In this document: positions 1 through 14,300 of the stretch, piece by piece
How the letters are laid out: the number at the start of each line of letters is the position of its first letter
How positions within the stretch are numbered: the stretch's first letter is position 1
The notes under the pieces: model-generated
Seen by the model: the letters and a program-made list of their open reading frames with translations, nothing else
Database searches by the model: none
What the model was told of the DNA's origin: nothing
Program-made: the position numbers and the translations under genes
Origin: Coturnix japonica
Taxonomy: Eukaryota; Chordata; Aves; Galliformes; Phasianidae
Reading direction: 5' to 3'
Assembly: GCF_001577835.2 (NCBI RefSeq)
Contig: NC_029526.1
Span: 6,487,761 to 6,551,760, forward strand
Length of the DNA: 64,000 nucleotides

Positions 1-2265
1 TCACAATGGCACAGAGACAAGGACAGCCCACACAGAGAATATCCATCAGTATGTTTTAAAAAAGAGGTGTCTTTATCACCAGGGATCAAAGAAATGGCAA
101 CGACAGGCCCTTAAACATTTGCAACACTAGGGAAAGGCAAGAGATGGAAGAGATTAAAAACGAAAAGGATGAGAAGGGCTGGGGACAATGAGAAGGTGGC
201 CTGTACTAACTATATCCTCTTACCCATATAACATGACAAAATGAAGACAGTAAGACAAATATTCAGACCATTTATCTTCCATAAGTGTCTGCATGCCCAC
301 GCTGTTCTGCAGGAAACATGCACTGTTCTTTTGCACTTACACACACACACAGCTCACAGCTATTTATAGAAGCACCCAGGCTTTAGTGAAAACCAATCAG
401 ATTGTCTGAAGTCCTTGTTCCTTTCTCTGCATCATTTCAAGAAGGGAAATCACTGGTTCATGTAACCGAGTGTCTATTTTTATGTTCAGTAGAAGACACC
501 ACAATCACTGAAATAATGATACGTGCTTACTGATATTCCTAAGGTGAAAAACAAAGCAAAAAGGTACACAGCATTAGTGTTAGTGAGAGCAGACAGCTGC
601 ACTAACAAAAACCCACTGATTTTTAGCTGCTACTTGAAAGTTAATAATGTCTGCATTAATTTTGTTTGTCGTGAAAGTATTTGTTTTTCTTACACAGGAG
701 TGCTGTGGGTTTTGTGTTTTCTTGCTTTAAGAAAAAAAGTCAAAGCCCATTTTGCACTTTGAGAAGCAGCACAGAGTTATAAAAGTGGTCTAAATTGATT
801 TGAGATTGCTATGTCCTTGCAAAATAGAGGGTGGGAGTCTTTGAGGGAAAAAACGGTTGTTGCTGAGGTAATTCTCATAACCATGTACAATCTTTTTTAA
901 TATAGGTAGAGAGAAGAAAGGGCAGCAGAAACATACATAATAAAACAGTAATGTAAGACTGACACTTCCAGAGGCAGGCTTTGATTCCTTCCATCTTTCC
1001 CCAGGATAATATATCTGTGCCAACATTACAGTAGCATCTATATGAATTTAGTCAGGATCGCAGTAGTTCACAGTCAGTGCGTGCTCCCTCCAGAACTCTC
1101 TGAAGGGCTGAAAGTCTAATAAGCAATGCAGAGGAATCACAGATAGAGAAAATGCCATTTCAGCATGAGATACTAAAATACCTGAGCAATGAAAGGGAAA
1201 AACTGGGAAAAAAGAATGAACTTTTGAATGTGACAATAGAATTCCTGATTAAATCTTTTTTTTTCTCCAGAAATGAGGCCGTGTTTGTCTGACATAATAT
1301 CAGCAAATAGATTACAAACACGGGAAAGGCCATGCCAGGTCAAATCAAAGGTCCATCTAGCTTTCTATCTTGTCTTTCACAAAGATGTTAAAGCAGAGCC
1401 CTCAGAAAGAGCGTAAACACAGAGCAAATGGTATTTGCCCAAATATTATTCCAGACTTCCAGCAGCTTATGACTCAAGAGCTTCCTGAAACTGAATTTTC
1501 CATTTTAATGATGCATTATGAAATATGTACACTAAAAAAAAAAATTTTAGTTTGCTTTGAAAATGCCACCTGCTAGTGCAACCCCCCTGGCTCTTGTATG
1601 GGGAAGGAAACTGAGCCATTGCTCTCCATTCACTGCCTCAGCAACACACAAGATATTGCAATTTATAATCTGTTCTGTCCAGAACCACATCCTGCTTAGC
1701 CAGTACTCTTAACATGTGGCTCCAGAATCAAGAGAGAGTCAACATTCAAGATGGAGGCAAACCAAGGATTTGAAGAGGGGCATAATAATATACTCTAATT
1801 TCATTCCTGTTTCCCTTCCTGGTCTTAATTAATGTTGTGTAAGCTCGACAAATCTGTACACATGTTATGCATATGGAGTTTTAAGATAAATATGCTTTGA
1901 TATATCTGCCAAACATCTGAGCTCAGGACATGGAATTATGTAGAAGATAAATACCATTTAATTTTATAAGATGCTTTCAGATTCACAGACACTCTACAGA
2001 AGACTCTTGAAGTCCCCTACAGCAATAAATTGCTGCTCCTCATATAGGCATTCTTAACAGAGCCTGGAAGAAGAACCTGCAGTGCACTTAAACTGCACTG
2101 GTTTCCTAAAGCTGAAATGTTAAAAAGCACATGCATTGTGTACTTTTGTGTGTTCAGAGTTGTTTTGGTTAGTGATTCTAGGATTTGTGTGAATAGGAAC
2201 TGCAGAAAATGGTATATAATTTTGTTCAATTACTGATGCTTTTCCTGTTCGTTTTCTCTTATCAG
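1..2265 (+). other. NETO2: NETO2 intron 1 (3' part)
   Basis: This stretch precedes the first visible NETO2 coding exon and shows no CpG island or start-codon exon, so NETO2 exon 1 (the first dozen or so residues in relatives) lies upstream of the window. It is AT-rich. Besides a decayed CR1-like repeat near 1320-1540, I see only short open frames that look like chance. Confidence 0.75.
1315..1540 (+). repeat. old CR1/L3-like interspersed repeat fragment
   Basis: The phrase around 1337-1360 (a GGTCAAATCAAAGGTCCATC-type core) and the later stretch with TTCCAGCAGCTTATG and CTCAAGAGCTTCCTG resemble a very old amniote repeat tail common in turtles and birds. It is strongly diverged, so its ends are approximate. 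Family assignment is from memory. Confidence 0.45.
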
Positions 2266-2322
2266 TGTTGCTAGTAACAATCCTTGTTGTGGAAGGGATT
2301 GCTGTTGCACAGAAGACACAAG
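2266..2322 (+). CDS. NETO2: NETO2 exon 2 (signal peptide end)
   Basis: Acceptor TTATCAG before 2266, donor GTACAA at 2323. It encodes [18 protein letters not shown], the hydrophobic core and cleavage region of the signal peptide. It starts with the last two bases of a Val codon and ends in phase 1. Confidence 0.92.
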
Positions 2323-5300
2323 GTACAATTTTGTTTTGATGATTTTCTTTCAAAAAAGATGTATGAGTTTTAGTTTTGAATTAAGCCTTATAAGTCAAAG
2401 AAAGCAGTTATGTTCAGGGACTCGTAGGTTTTCAATTAACAATTTGAATTCCAATATTTTCAATTCCTCCTTCAACCATTTTGCTGCTTCCTCCCCCCCC
2501 TTAGTTGAGCAATGAACATGAAGGTTCACTCACACAGTTAAAATTCTGTGGCTTCAGATTTTAGATAAATGGGGAAAAAAATCCACCATGGAAATCCATG
2601 TTTTCTCTTTCTAACAACAAGCTTTTCAAGTAGTCCACCCACAAATGTTTTTGAAGCCAACACCTCCTGAGTGGGGAAGGCATTAGTTTCATATGACTTT
2701 TTTTTGTCATATGTGTGATTAATCCACACACAGGAGAGAAGAATTCCTTGAAATGACTCCTCCATAATTTCCTAGAACAGTTTCTGGAGGAGAGACTAAG
2801 TTTTCACCCCCATAAATACAGGCTGCCAAGTTATCAGAGGAAGGTGATGTAATTGACTGTAGGTAGCTGTGGCCCATATCAGTGTGAACTGAAAGGTCTG
2901 CAAGGAAAAACTGTAAATATAAATAACATTATGAGAGCATCCCTCTGAGATTTGGGAAAATCCTGCAGAAACCACATATCCTGTTTTCTCTCTAGCTCTG
3001 TTGGTATCAAAGAGAAGGGTCAAAGTTACTTAACAACAATGTCAGAAGGACCTTACTATTCCAACCCCTTGCTCAAAGGAAAAGGAAATCTGAACTAACA
3101 AAGCTTCTGTGGATGGTCCAGCATGGTGCATAACCTTTGTAAACTACATCACCTCAGCTACAGAGCATATTTCACTGCGTGTCTAGAAGAAGAGATCTTT
3201 GATCTTATACAAGCCCCTTTGCTTATCAGTGCAGTCTAATTACTGCTAGTATTTTTAACTACCATTGCTTTATTTAGCTTATTTACACATCAGAAGCATT
3301 TTTATTCCAACATATTATTGTAAATAGCCTAAGGGCCATGTGCTTCAGTTTACTCTGGAATCAGGGTTAAAAATGGTACATGCTAACAAATTATTTTGGA
3401 TTACGTTTGCATAGGAATGGAAAAGATACAGACCATAAAATAAAGCTGTTCTGCTGACAACCATTGCAACTATTTGTCTTAGAAAAAATGCATCAAGGAA
3501 TCTAAAACACTTGGGTAAAAAAAATTACATCCTCTCTTCCTTTCCCAAGGACTACTGTACAGATCGGGTATCCAGAAACTGTGATCTCATCAGGATATAC
3601 CACATTACTAAATTAAACAAAAGATTTCTCCAGCTATATATTAACAAGTAGCATATGTGATAAGAGGGTTCTTAACCAAAACAATTTTTTTTAATATAGG
3701 CTATGCATTCTGTCAGTGTTTTACTTGTGAAAAATGAAATTTGCATACATGTAAGAGACATTTATTCCATCACTTTATTTTCTCTGAAGGTGGGCAAAAT
3801 ATTGGATTGAATCGCATTCCTCCTACCCAGTGTGATAACTGGGTACGGACAAGTAATGGAGGACACTTTGCTTCCCCGAACTACCCTAACATGTACCCAC
3901 CAAATCAAGAGTGCATCTACATCTTGGAAGGTATTGGCTGTCTTTGTGTTTTGCTGTAATCTTATGGTCAAATGGATTATGTCAAATTGTTAAAAATGTG
4001 ATGTTTTACTATAACATCAAGTATTGCATAACTGTATTTGTAATATAATCAATTCTGCCGTTGTTTGGTTTAGCAAGAAGCTTAATTTTCTGTCTCAAGG
4101 AATAAGAACAAGTTAATATAAAAGGCAATCATGCAGGAATTATCAATATGGAATAGGACATACCCTCACAGCCAGAAAAAGCAGCACCAGATCTGCTGTA
4201 ATCTATGAAGGCAAAGAACTACTAAGATAAAAATTGTAGCTTACCTTAATATCACTTACAATATTACTGATAATAAATTGTAAAAAATGGCTGAAAAACC
4301 ATTTTAGCATTTATCAGACCATAGTGTATTAGGCCAAGTGTATTTCAGAGGCAGAGGATCTTTATGCTGCCCTTTATTAATAAAAATACCCACACCTATC
4401 TGTCACCATAGCACTGTGCTAAAAATGGAGGTTTATTAGCACTGCTGAGGTCACTACTGAAGTCATGCAATGGGGACAAAATTTCATTAACCAGATAAAA
4501 CACGATCTGATGAGAATATCTTGGATAAAGGCTGTAAGACTTGGGACACACTAATTATTTTTCATCTTACTAGAATGCATCCAAAACCCGCTGAAGTCAG
4601 CTAGTAAGCTTCACCATCAGATTCATATCAATTAATTAATGTACCTCAAATAACATGTTTCAGTGAGTTTTTATTTGTACTGGTTAACAGAGACCCTCAA
4701 TTCTGCTTCTGTGCTTGCTCAGTGGATGTTTTGCATCTTCCCTGCCACTGAGTACCCCGGAGAGTAGATATTCTGTCCAGCTTCAGAGTTCAGATGTACC
4801 AGACTTAATACTGGATCTTCCTTATGCAGAGCAGTTTCCACAGGGCACAGAACTGTTTTCCATGCCTCTGTCCTCACAGTCATTACAAAAGAACATTGTG
4901 AGAACTATGGCAAGGTCCTCCACAAGTTCTAATTAAAATATTGTCCTTGAAGACCACTACAGTACGTGCAAACTAACAGCCAGAAATGTTTTTAACTCTT
5001 GTATAATTAAGGTGTAAAATCTAAACACTATTAGACACATATAAGTAAATTATTTTTGCATCCAGAAGAAGCAGACAGCATTTGATTCATTAATGCTGGC
5101 ATTCCTGATACCAGTTAGTATCTGAAGGTTCATTTAGGACAACAGATGACAAGAACAACACTAGATCTATACATAAAATATAAAGGCACAGTTCCAAACT
5201 ATGGATGTGAAAGTGCAGTCAGTAAGTAACCTTAGCTGTACTGCATCAGGATTTGGGAGTCTGATCCAAATCCTGGTTCAGACTTACAACCATCACTCTT

Positions 5301-8300
5301 GTACTGATCATGTATATGAAGCCATTTATGCTTTCCTGAGTATTCGAGTTAGTTAGTTAGTTAGTTTTTGGAGCAGACTGTCAGATGTCATTAGAGAAGT
5401 GTCCAGTCTCTTGTTATCTTGCTGTTTTGGAGGTCTCTCCAGTATTTCATGTCTTCATGCGTTTTTTATATAGATCTGCATTTAATCTTTTGCTTAATTT
5501 TTTATGTCTAGCTGCTCCAAGGCAAAGAATTGAGTTGACCTTTGATGAACCTTATTACATTGAACCCTCATTTGAATGTCGGTTTGATCATCTGGAGGTT
5601 CGAGATGGACCTTTTGGCTTCTCCCCACTCATCGATCGTTACTGTGGTCTGAAAAGTCCTGCACTAATTAGATCAACGGGGAGATTTATGTGGATCAAGT
5701 TTATTTCTGATGAGGAACTGGAAGGAAAGGGATTTCAAGCAAAGTACTCATTTATACCAGGTATACTTAAAATTAACAACCAAATTAAAGACCATTTGCT
5801 CTCACTGAACTCGATGTGTTTACACTAGCAGTCAGAGCTGTATTTAATTGTAAGTACTTATGAGGGCAGAAGTGACAATACAACAGTTAGAGATGTCTTA
5901 GTCCTGCTAATCCTGTAGCATACTTGAATAAAAACACTTTGGAGAATTGACTGAATAGAATTACAGGTTTGTACTTTCCTGATGAAGTTGAACAGTTGAT
6001 CTTGTTTGTGCTGAAGGCTTTAGCAACTTCCCTCGTTGGTAATTCATATGAGGTCCACCAGTGTAGGCTAGTAGCTGGCATTTTCAGCAGCCGCTCTTCT
6101 AGGAATGTAAGACATGCTGACAAAAACACCTGAAATCAACCTATAATAGGACTTCCAGCTAGATGCAAACTATTTTAATTTTCCATTCCTGAATAGCCTG
6201 AGGAAACACCTATGCAATATAAATATCAGCTATCAGCATAACTAGATTCCCACAAACCACCAACTCAGAAAACAGAATTGTTCTTTGCTCAAAGTACTGA
6301 GTTGTTTTCAGGGTATGAAGCAGCAGATCATATGCTGACTGTGCCTTTAGACAGACAAAAGCTAATCTGCTCTGTGGGGCCGCTTTAAACTGGCAGGACA
6401 TTCTTTTTACAAGTGAGTTTGACCTGCTATCCTTGTACAATGCTTGACTGCTGTATTTCATGGATACAATACATGTGTAGTATCAGCATTTTATTGTCCT
6501 TTGGGACAAAACACAATATACAAATGTCAGCTCTACTACTGCTCTAAATGGATACACGGGCGTAACTATATTATGCTGTCTTATGTACCCAACTGGTCTT
6601 TACCCGTACGACATGTGAATATACTATATGCACATATGTGCTACTATTTACAGAATGCATACCTTGCTAGGGATTTAGACTTGGAAAGTCTTCAGATTAA
6701 TGTGGTAACCAGTCCACTGAGAGTGATCCACTAAAATATTTCCACAGGGACAATACTTCTACATTTTGCTAAGTCTGTTTCCACAGCCATTTCATTAACA
6801 TCAGTTCCAAAACTAATTTAACCCGGTCCCAGGCTGGAGTGCTTTCGCTAAGCACAGACTAAAATCTCTTACACACATACACACTAGGATATATGTGATC
6901 TCCTTGGTGATTTTCAACACAACACCCAGGAAAGCACGTCATTTGTGGGGAAACACAAACCTGATCACTGAAATGTAAACTCTGGACATCCCAGACCACT
7001 CCAGACCCAATTTTAGCCAAGCTACAGTCCCAGTATAGTTAAGTACCATCATCTAGTCATTAAAAAAAAGTATATTCTTAACTCACTTCTAGAATACATA
7101 TTGTATATTAATACAGTTTACTATGCAGATAGGTACAGTACATACACTTTGCATTTAGAAGAAGGTACATTAGAGGAGCACTTAAGGCTGAATTCTGCCC
7201 TAATTAATGATATTTAGAACTGTGCTACTTGGCCTAGTATAAGCAGCATGAGTACCCATAGAAAAAGTAACTTTAGTACTAACCTGTCTTTAAATTCATT
7301 ATTAATAGAAATCAGCAATTTCAGAGTGTTGATATATTCTACTAAAGCACTCCAGTTCACATTGTTCTGAGTTAGACAGACAACAATCTGGTCAGAATGA
7401 TGCACACAGAAAAGTCTCCTGTACTCTTGTGGAGTTCCACAGATTTCTGTGAAAAGTGGTATGGTTAAATTTCAGAATATAATGTAGAAACATAATGCCT
7501 AGTAATAATTTCTGCTGTTATGCTGGAAATCTGAGCTGTAAGTAGAGAATTACCTTATTCAGCTAAGCTCAGTCTTTGTGAAATCATGTATTATCTAAAA
7601 AAAGTTTGTACCCTCCAATTGACTGAAAAAACTTTCTAGCAATTTTTATTGTGACATAATAAAAATGGACATCATCTTCAGATTGTAATAAACCTTGAAG
7701 TGATTCTCAAGCATTGATAGCCCCTGTGATTCATGACTTCTTTCTATTACAGATCCTGACTTCACTTACCTAGGAGGTATTTTAAATCCCATTCCAGGTC
7801 TAGTATTACAATACCAATTTCTTTATATAAGAAATTTTGAATTAATATCATATTGCATTTGACAGCAAGGTATATGTTCTCCCTAGACTGCCAATTTGAG
7901 CTCTCAGGAGCTGATGGAATAGTACGTTCCAGTCAAGTAGAACAAGAAGAAAAAACAAAACCAGGACAAGCAGTTGATTGCATATGGACAATTAAAGCTA
8001 CTCCAAATGCTAAGGTGGGTTTCATTCATATCATTCAGTATGTAATGGGTTTCCAAGTCATTACTAACAGGTAATAGCGATTTGCATAATGTCTCTCTTT
8101 CAGTGAAATGAGTTATGTTTCAGTGGCTTAGGAAATTCAAATAGATCATTCTGAAAATCCACATAAGCAGCAATTCTGGTGCTGTCTTCCTACTGTGTGA
8201 AACTCTAAATACAGAATAGTCTTGAAAACTGTTCAAGAAACATTTTTCAAGGGCATTTGATTTGGTCTGTAGCTTTATTGGAAAACTGCAGGTAAAAATG

Positions 8301-11300
8301 CTGGTTAGCAACTTCGATAAGCTCGAGTAAAATTTGCTGCCGTGATTTAAAATTTTGCTGCCAGGAGTTCTACTGGGGGATTTGGTTCTATTTGAAGTCA
8401 ACAAAGCTTTGCTATAGAATCACAGCCTCTGATATAGCCATACTTGGTAATTACTTAAGCACTGCACTGAAGAATACGTCATTTTTCTCTGTATAGCATA
8501 CATTTCTGTAGTTTTGCTTCTGCATGCATATGATAGGATGTTACTTCTTGCTTTTACCACATACATAAAGGATGAAAAAAGTCTTTTTAATAATAGGACC
8601 TGCCAGGATGACAAACCTAATGTTTGCCTTCTTACCCACTTCTAGGAGTTAGTATTCAGCAACTTCCAAATCGATAAAACAACAACCTAAAAGGTAGTAA
8701 TAAGAGAACAAGACAAGAAACTGAAACTCCATTAATATATTTGAGCCTTTGAGGAAGTGACTCAACTCCCAAGAGCCCTGTACCAGTCTAAGTAATAGTA
8801 GCTGTTCTTCCAGAAACAATAATAAAACCATTTCCTCTCTACATTTCCAGTTGACTGCACCAGGTCTTATGCTTAAGTATTTTAATAAATTATTGAATGT
8901 TGCCAGAAGGCACAGTTGTAGTTGGGTCAGTTCTCAGATTAGATCATCATCCTAAATTATTGAGTTAAAACATTACAGAAAAATAACTCTTCATATTTTA
9001 AAAGTGGTTTCTCAAGCCTCTGTTTTGGCTGAATTGTGATGATAGAACCTATTAGATCTGATACGGTGCTGTCTCTTGAGGAAACTAAGCATGGACATTT
9101 TTAATTTCCTCAATTTGATTTTATAATAAAAAATAAATTTTTAAAACTGACAACTGAAGCAATGAAAGAATTTTTGTAACCTGCATAATATAAATCAAAT
9201 AAATCACCCCATATTTCAGAAAAGTACTAGAATAATCAAAATAATCTATAAGCAAAGGTGTTTTATATTTGCTTGCCTGGCACACTAACCGGAAGGATCT
9301 TTTGTAGAGATGAGTCTTTTCAGTGGAATTACTCCTTTGTTTTCATACACAGAATAGCTCCACTGAAAATGGTTTAATTTATTTTTAGTTTCACAGTACA
9401 CAGATAAAGCCAATCATCAAATGAAAATATGAGCACCTGCAGCTCCCATCCGTGTTTATAAGATACTATGACACAGACTGCACCTTTTCACAGTATGAAA
9501 GTGCTGGCAACCTGCCTCTGGCAGGAATCGGAAGAGTCAGGGTGCATGACTGTAACCAATCCCGTACGTGCTCTTTTACTGGGTTTTGAATAAATCCTGT
9601 GAAGTGTTGGGAGGGCATGGTTTTTCCCCACACAAAAGTAGTGCTTTTGTTTCAGTGAATTCTTTAAAATTCAGATTTAAAAGGCTTTCACAGTAGTTAA
9701 GGTTAAGTAAAAGATCTGGCAGAAGGGCAGAAAAACTGGTAGTATAGCAGTCATGCATGGTATTTATGCACAGTCTTCAAAAATTAAACAGGAGTTGAGA
9801 TTCTTGTCATTAGGCATATGCATGAAGAACTGTGCTGTGAAAAATGCCTTTAACAATCACAGCATCAGCCAGAGAGGCAATTATACTTGCAGTCAAGACC
9901 CAAGCTTATCTGAAGAGTACAGTGAGCACCTGATGGATTATGACCCCCTTTCCCACAGTGTAGGAAACCTGAGCCCCAACATGGGTAGATTTCTTCTCTG
10001 GCAAAATAATGGATAGCTTGAGAATTCTGAAGTTTAAATAAGGACTTAATTTAGAGGTGACTTAATTATATATCTCCTTGACATTCACAAATTTTGAAAA
10101 TCCCAAGACTGACATAACAAGGGATTAAAAGCCCCAATGATCTTTTACGTATCTGTTACAAAGTCACAATTCTTTCCAAGTTTCCTGTCCCAGTGAGATA
10201 AATTATTTACTCTCCAAGTATTCTCTTGGTCTTCTAATTTCCCCTCTGTATATGATCTACCACATATCTTTCCTGTATTTGCATTAGATTTCTATTTCTG
10301 AAGGAGTTAGCATTGGCTTAATTTTATAAATTTGTCCTAGGCAGCCAGTTTGCTTTTCTCCCACTTCTATTTTTATTCAAATTACTCGTGTCTTCATGGC
10401 TTATGTCTTCCATAACACCGCTGTGGATTAGTAATTAGCTTCCACCATTATAAAGCAACAAACTGTGATTAATTTATTTTGCTTCAGAGCTTTTCTGACT
10501 AAATTCCTTCCCTTATATTTTAGTGTTATTTTTATGAATTAAAAAGGCCAGAGGACAGTCAAAATACCACTAAAATTCTTTAGGACACTTATGCGTTTCT
10601 TGCATCTGCTTTAAAGAACTAACTGTAGACTTAATAAAGGTCTAAGCAGCTTAGAATATCTTATTCAAGATTTCCTAAAAAGAAAATTGTCTTCTCTGTA
10701 TTACTTTTCCTGGAGATATAAATGTCTTTTTTTTTTTTTTCTAACAGATCTATTTACGATTTCTGGACTATCAAATGGAGCATTCCAATGAATGCAAAAG
10801 AAACTTTGTTGCTGTATATGATGGAAGTAGTTCTATTGAAAACCTGAAGGCAAAGTTTTGCAGCACTGTAGCAAACGATGTCATGCTGCAGACTGGAATC
10901 GGTGTGGTGCGAATGTGGGCGGACGAAGGCAGCAGACTAAGCAGATTCAGGATGCTCTTCACTTCATTTGTGGATCGTAAGTAGATTTCAAAGAGTTCAC
11001 TCTCCTGGGTTGCCTCAGGAACTGCAGGAAAAGCTATACCTTTATCTTGTGCAAAAGGAGCATACACTCAAAAACAGTGTTTCCTTTGGGTAAGAGTAGG
11101 TAAGTTAAATACTTGCTTTATTACAGTTACACCATAGTTCCTGAAAAATGACTTTCCTCCTTAGAAGTTTTATTTTTCATTTGAGTTCATACTAATGCAG
11201 CCTTAGTGTAGGTTGTTTTTACTGATTTCTACAGACATGCATAAACTTATTTAGAAGACAACAATGGGACTGAACCACCCAACTTCTGCTTCCCTAACAG

Positions 11301-14300
11301 ACACAGGACGGGCTCTTCTCAAGTGCACACAGTGTGTTTAAAGGACAAGAGAATGCTTGTGACCACGCCGAGTCCATCCAGAGTCTGGATCTTTTTCCTA
11401 CCCACAGCTTCAACCACAGATCCACTCCTACTACACATAAGTTGTTGCATCCTTTCTCCACTGCACATGACTCTAAACCAGTCCCACATGTGCTACCTCT
11501 GTTAAGCCCGGTTATGGTGCAACCACAGATAAGGCACTTAAATTCTAATTTATTAAGAAGCAGAGCTGCAAATGCTATTCTCAGTTTCTGCTTGGATTCC
11601 ACAGCCTGCATTAGAGATAATTAGAGACAATGAGAACAATGCCTAAGATGCTTCTTAAAAGCATGCTGTTTGTAAGGTCTAACAAGTTGTTTCTCTCTGA
11701 ACTTAATTGAATTCTGTTGCCTTACATACTTACACGGGACTACATGGTCCACACCACAGAACCTGAAAACTGAAGTGGCATCTTCAGCACAGAAGTAACT
11801 AAGTTCGGAACTACAGACTAGATCTGAGATCAATGGGGAGAACTGCATAAAACATATCTGCTACTTCAGGAGATAGAGCTGTGCTTTCTGCTTCAAGTTT
11901 TCAGCTTCCTCTTGAGTAGATGTTTGCTGTCAAAGAAGTAACTTATTTTAACAAAATTAACAGTCCTGAAAGGGATACTGATCACTATCCTGGAAAACTA
12001 ATGCAAGTTACAGGTAACAGGTAGATTTCATGTTCATCTCCATCACACAGGATACATTAACACAGGATGGAAGTTACTTTCTCTGGAACAGTCTTTGTAA
12101 AGTAAGAGCAATGTAAAATAAATGCTTTGTTGCTTAATGTTGTATACATGATAGTTAGAAGCAATTGCATGTTTCAGAAACTAGTCTATTGCTTAACCTG
12201 CAGTGGGAATTTAATTGACTTTAGTTACAGTGACGTTTTAAGCACAGCTTATCAAATTTATAACAGCTTTTCCAGTAGCTTTTATTTCAATATGGTTAGT
12301 AATATAATACTACTGATAGTGTAGGTTATTCCAGCTTTCAATCTCCAAAATGCTGTGAACTTTGGCAGGGGAAATTATCCATTTATATTATAAATATTGG
12401 GGGCAGGGGAGAGGTCAGGTGCAAGAGGCTGAAACATTGCCTACTTCTAAAGCTGGATAACATCCCTTACAATTTTAAAGCAATTCAAAAGTCATTGCCA
12501 GGGTAGAGTCTGCAATACTACACTGTTATTTTTATTTATCTTCCAACTACAGATACTGACTTTCTTGGATAGGGTAATTTAAAAGTATGTGTCTGAATAC
12601 TAAGCGTTTCCTGCATTTTTAAATAGTATATTGATAAGCAAGTTTTCTAACTGAAGATGGTGAGTTCCAGCTTATCTTCTTTGTAGATCTCTAAGCTATT
12701 CTACTCTTTTATCTTACTAATGATTTGTAATTATAAGAAGCCAACCATGAAAACAATCAATATTTCTGAAAAGATTTGCATAAATGAACTAATTATGCAT
12801 GACAGTCACTTAACAAATATCTAGTTCTCCTTGCAGTTCAGCTACCAAAAATGTAAAGATCAATGCGTCTCATTTCTGGCTTGATTCAGTACATGAACAA
12901 TTCTGTATATAAAGAACACTGAACACTGCACAAGTCTAAGGCAGCTGTTGAGATAAGAGTCCAGCAATGTCCTTGAAGTCCTGGACTGGAACCAATCAAT
13001 CACTATAACTGGTAGACAGACTTTGTACTCTCTACATAACAAACAATGGAAAATGAAGTTCATTTGTCCTATTTTTATGGGCCCATGAACAAAAACCATC
13101 ACCCAAAAACTGTTAAGGAAACTACACAGGAATGTAAAATAGAGAATGTGCTGGTGGGCAGAGAAGCAGCAGCAGAACAGAAGACATACCTAATAGGGTT
13201 AGGGAATGCCAATTTGAATTTTCTTCTCTTCTTTAGGCATAAATCCTATTTTTGTCCATGAGAGTCTGAAGTCTAACAGGCAGAATACGTGAGAAACGTG
13301 CTGTACACAGGACTTGTAACGCTGCCCTGTTACATCCTTTGGGTTTTGCTTTAAGTTTCAGAAAATTAAGACTGCTCAAAAATAAATTATTCCTATGAAA
13401 CCAAGTGGTAGAATAACGTCTTTCACAACACCTCTGCTGCTATGTATTGATTACCATAAAAAGAGGCACTTCTGTAATAAAAATATCACATTACCGAGAC
13501 AGAAAAATGGAAAACTGATTTCTTGTCTGGTGCCCTGAAGTCATAGAGACCTCCTCAGTTACATCATATGCCATCCTGAAAGCAGCCTATTTTTTCTTAA
13601 GTGGTTGTCTAACATCAAGGACTTGCATATAACACACATGAATACACAGAATCTTTAGAGGAACTTTTTAGTTAAATTATTTCTTCAAATTTCTAACTAT
13701 GTGTAAACAGATAAAAAGATAAACTTTACTCACTTAATCCCTGCATTAGATCTAATAGGAGGATCCAAGAGCTTTGATTCATAAGTAGGAGTAACTTAGA
13801 TGCCCCCAGTTTCTGAAATCTCTTGTAGTTTCTGAAACAAGCCATCACAAGCTGAAATCTGATTTGTCTTAAGATATTAATAGGCTCTAAAATGCAGATG
13901 TTCAGGAACTGCTTCACAACCAGCTATACCATCTACATAACAGATGCACAGCAGGCTGAACAAATTTATAATTGACGATGAGCATGTGATTTAAACATTA
14001 AGCCTTTAAAGGCAAGTATTAAATCCTTCTACCATTATCTGTGTCAGGTGACTTTTCTTTCTGCCTTATGTTTTGAGTAAGATTTTGTTTGTAGCATCAA
14101 TAATGCACTGGAAAGCAACAAAACAAACAAGAGAGTAAATCATCTGATAATTAACAATGTGTAAATCGTCTGATAATTAACAATGTGTATAAGAAGTGAT
14201 TTTGTTGGAAATTTTAAAGAGAATATAAGTGTTAAAGATAACAGGAATTTACTAGTTTTTTAGTCTTGGTTTTGTTTGTTTTGTTTTTCTTTCTTTCAAT

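Noticed and set aside
4715-4936. 73-codon plus-strand frame with Ser/Leu-rich product in NETO2 intron 3
   Set aside because: No flanking splice sites in phase with NETO2 and no resemblance to a family; NETO2 exons 3 and 4 join perfectly without it.
11294-11624. Opposing open frames of about 100 codons in NETO2 intron 7
   Set aside because: No splice signals, no domain, and both strands are equally open; chance frames.
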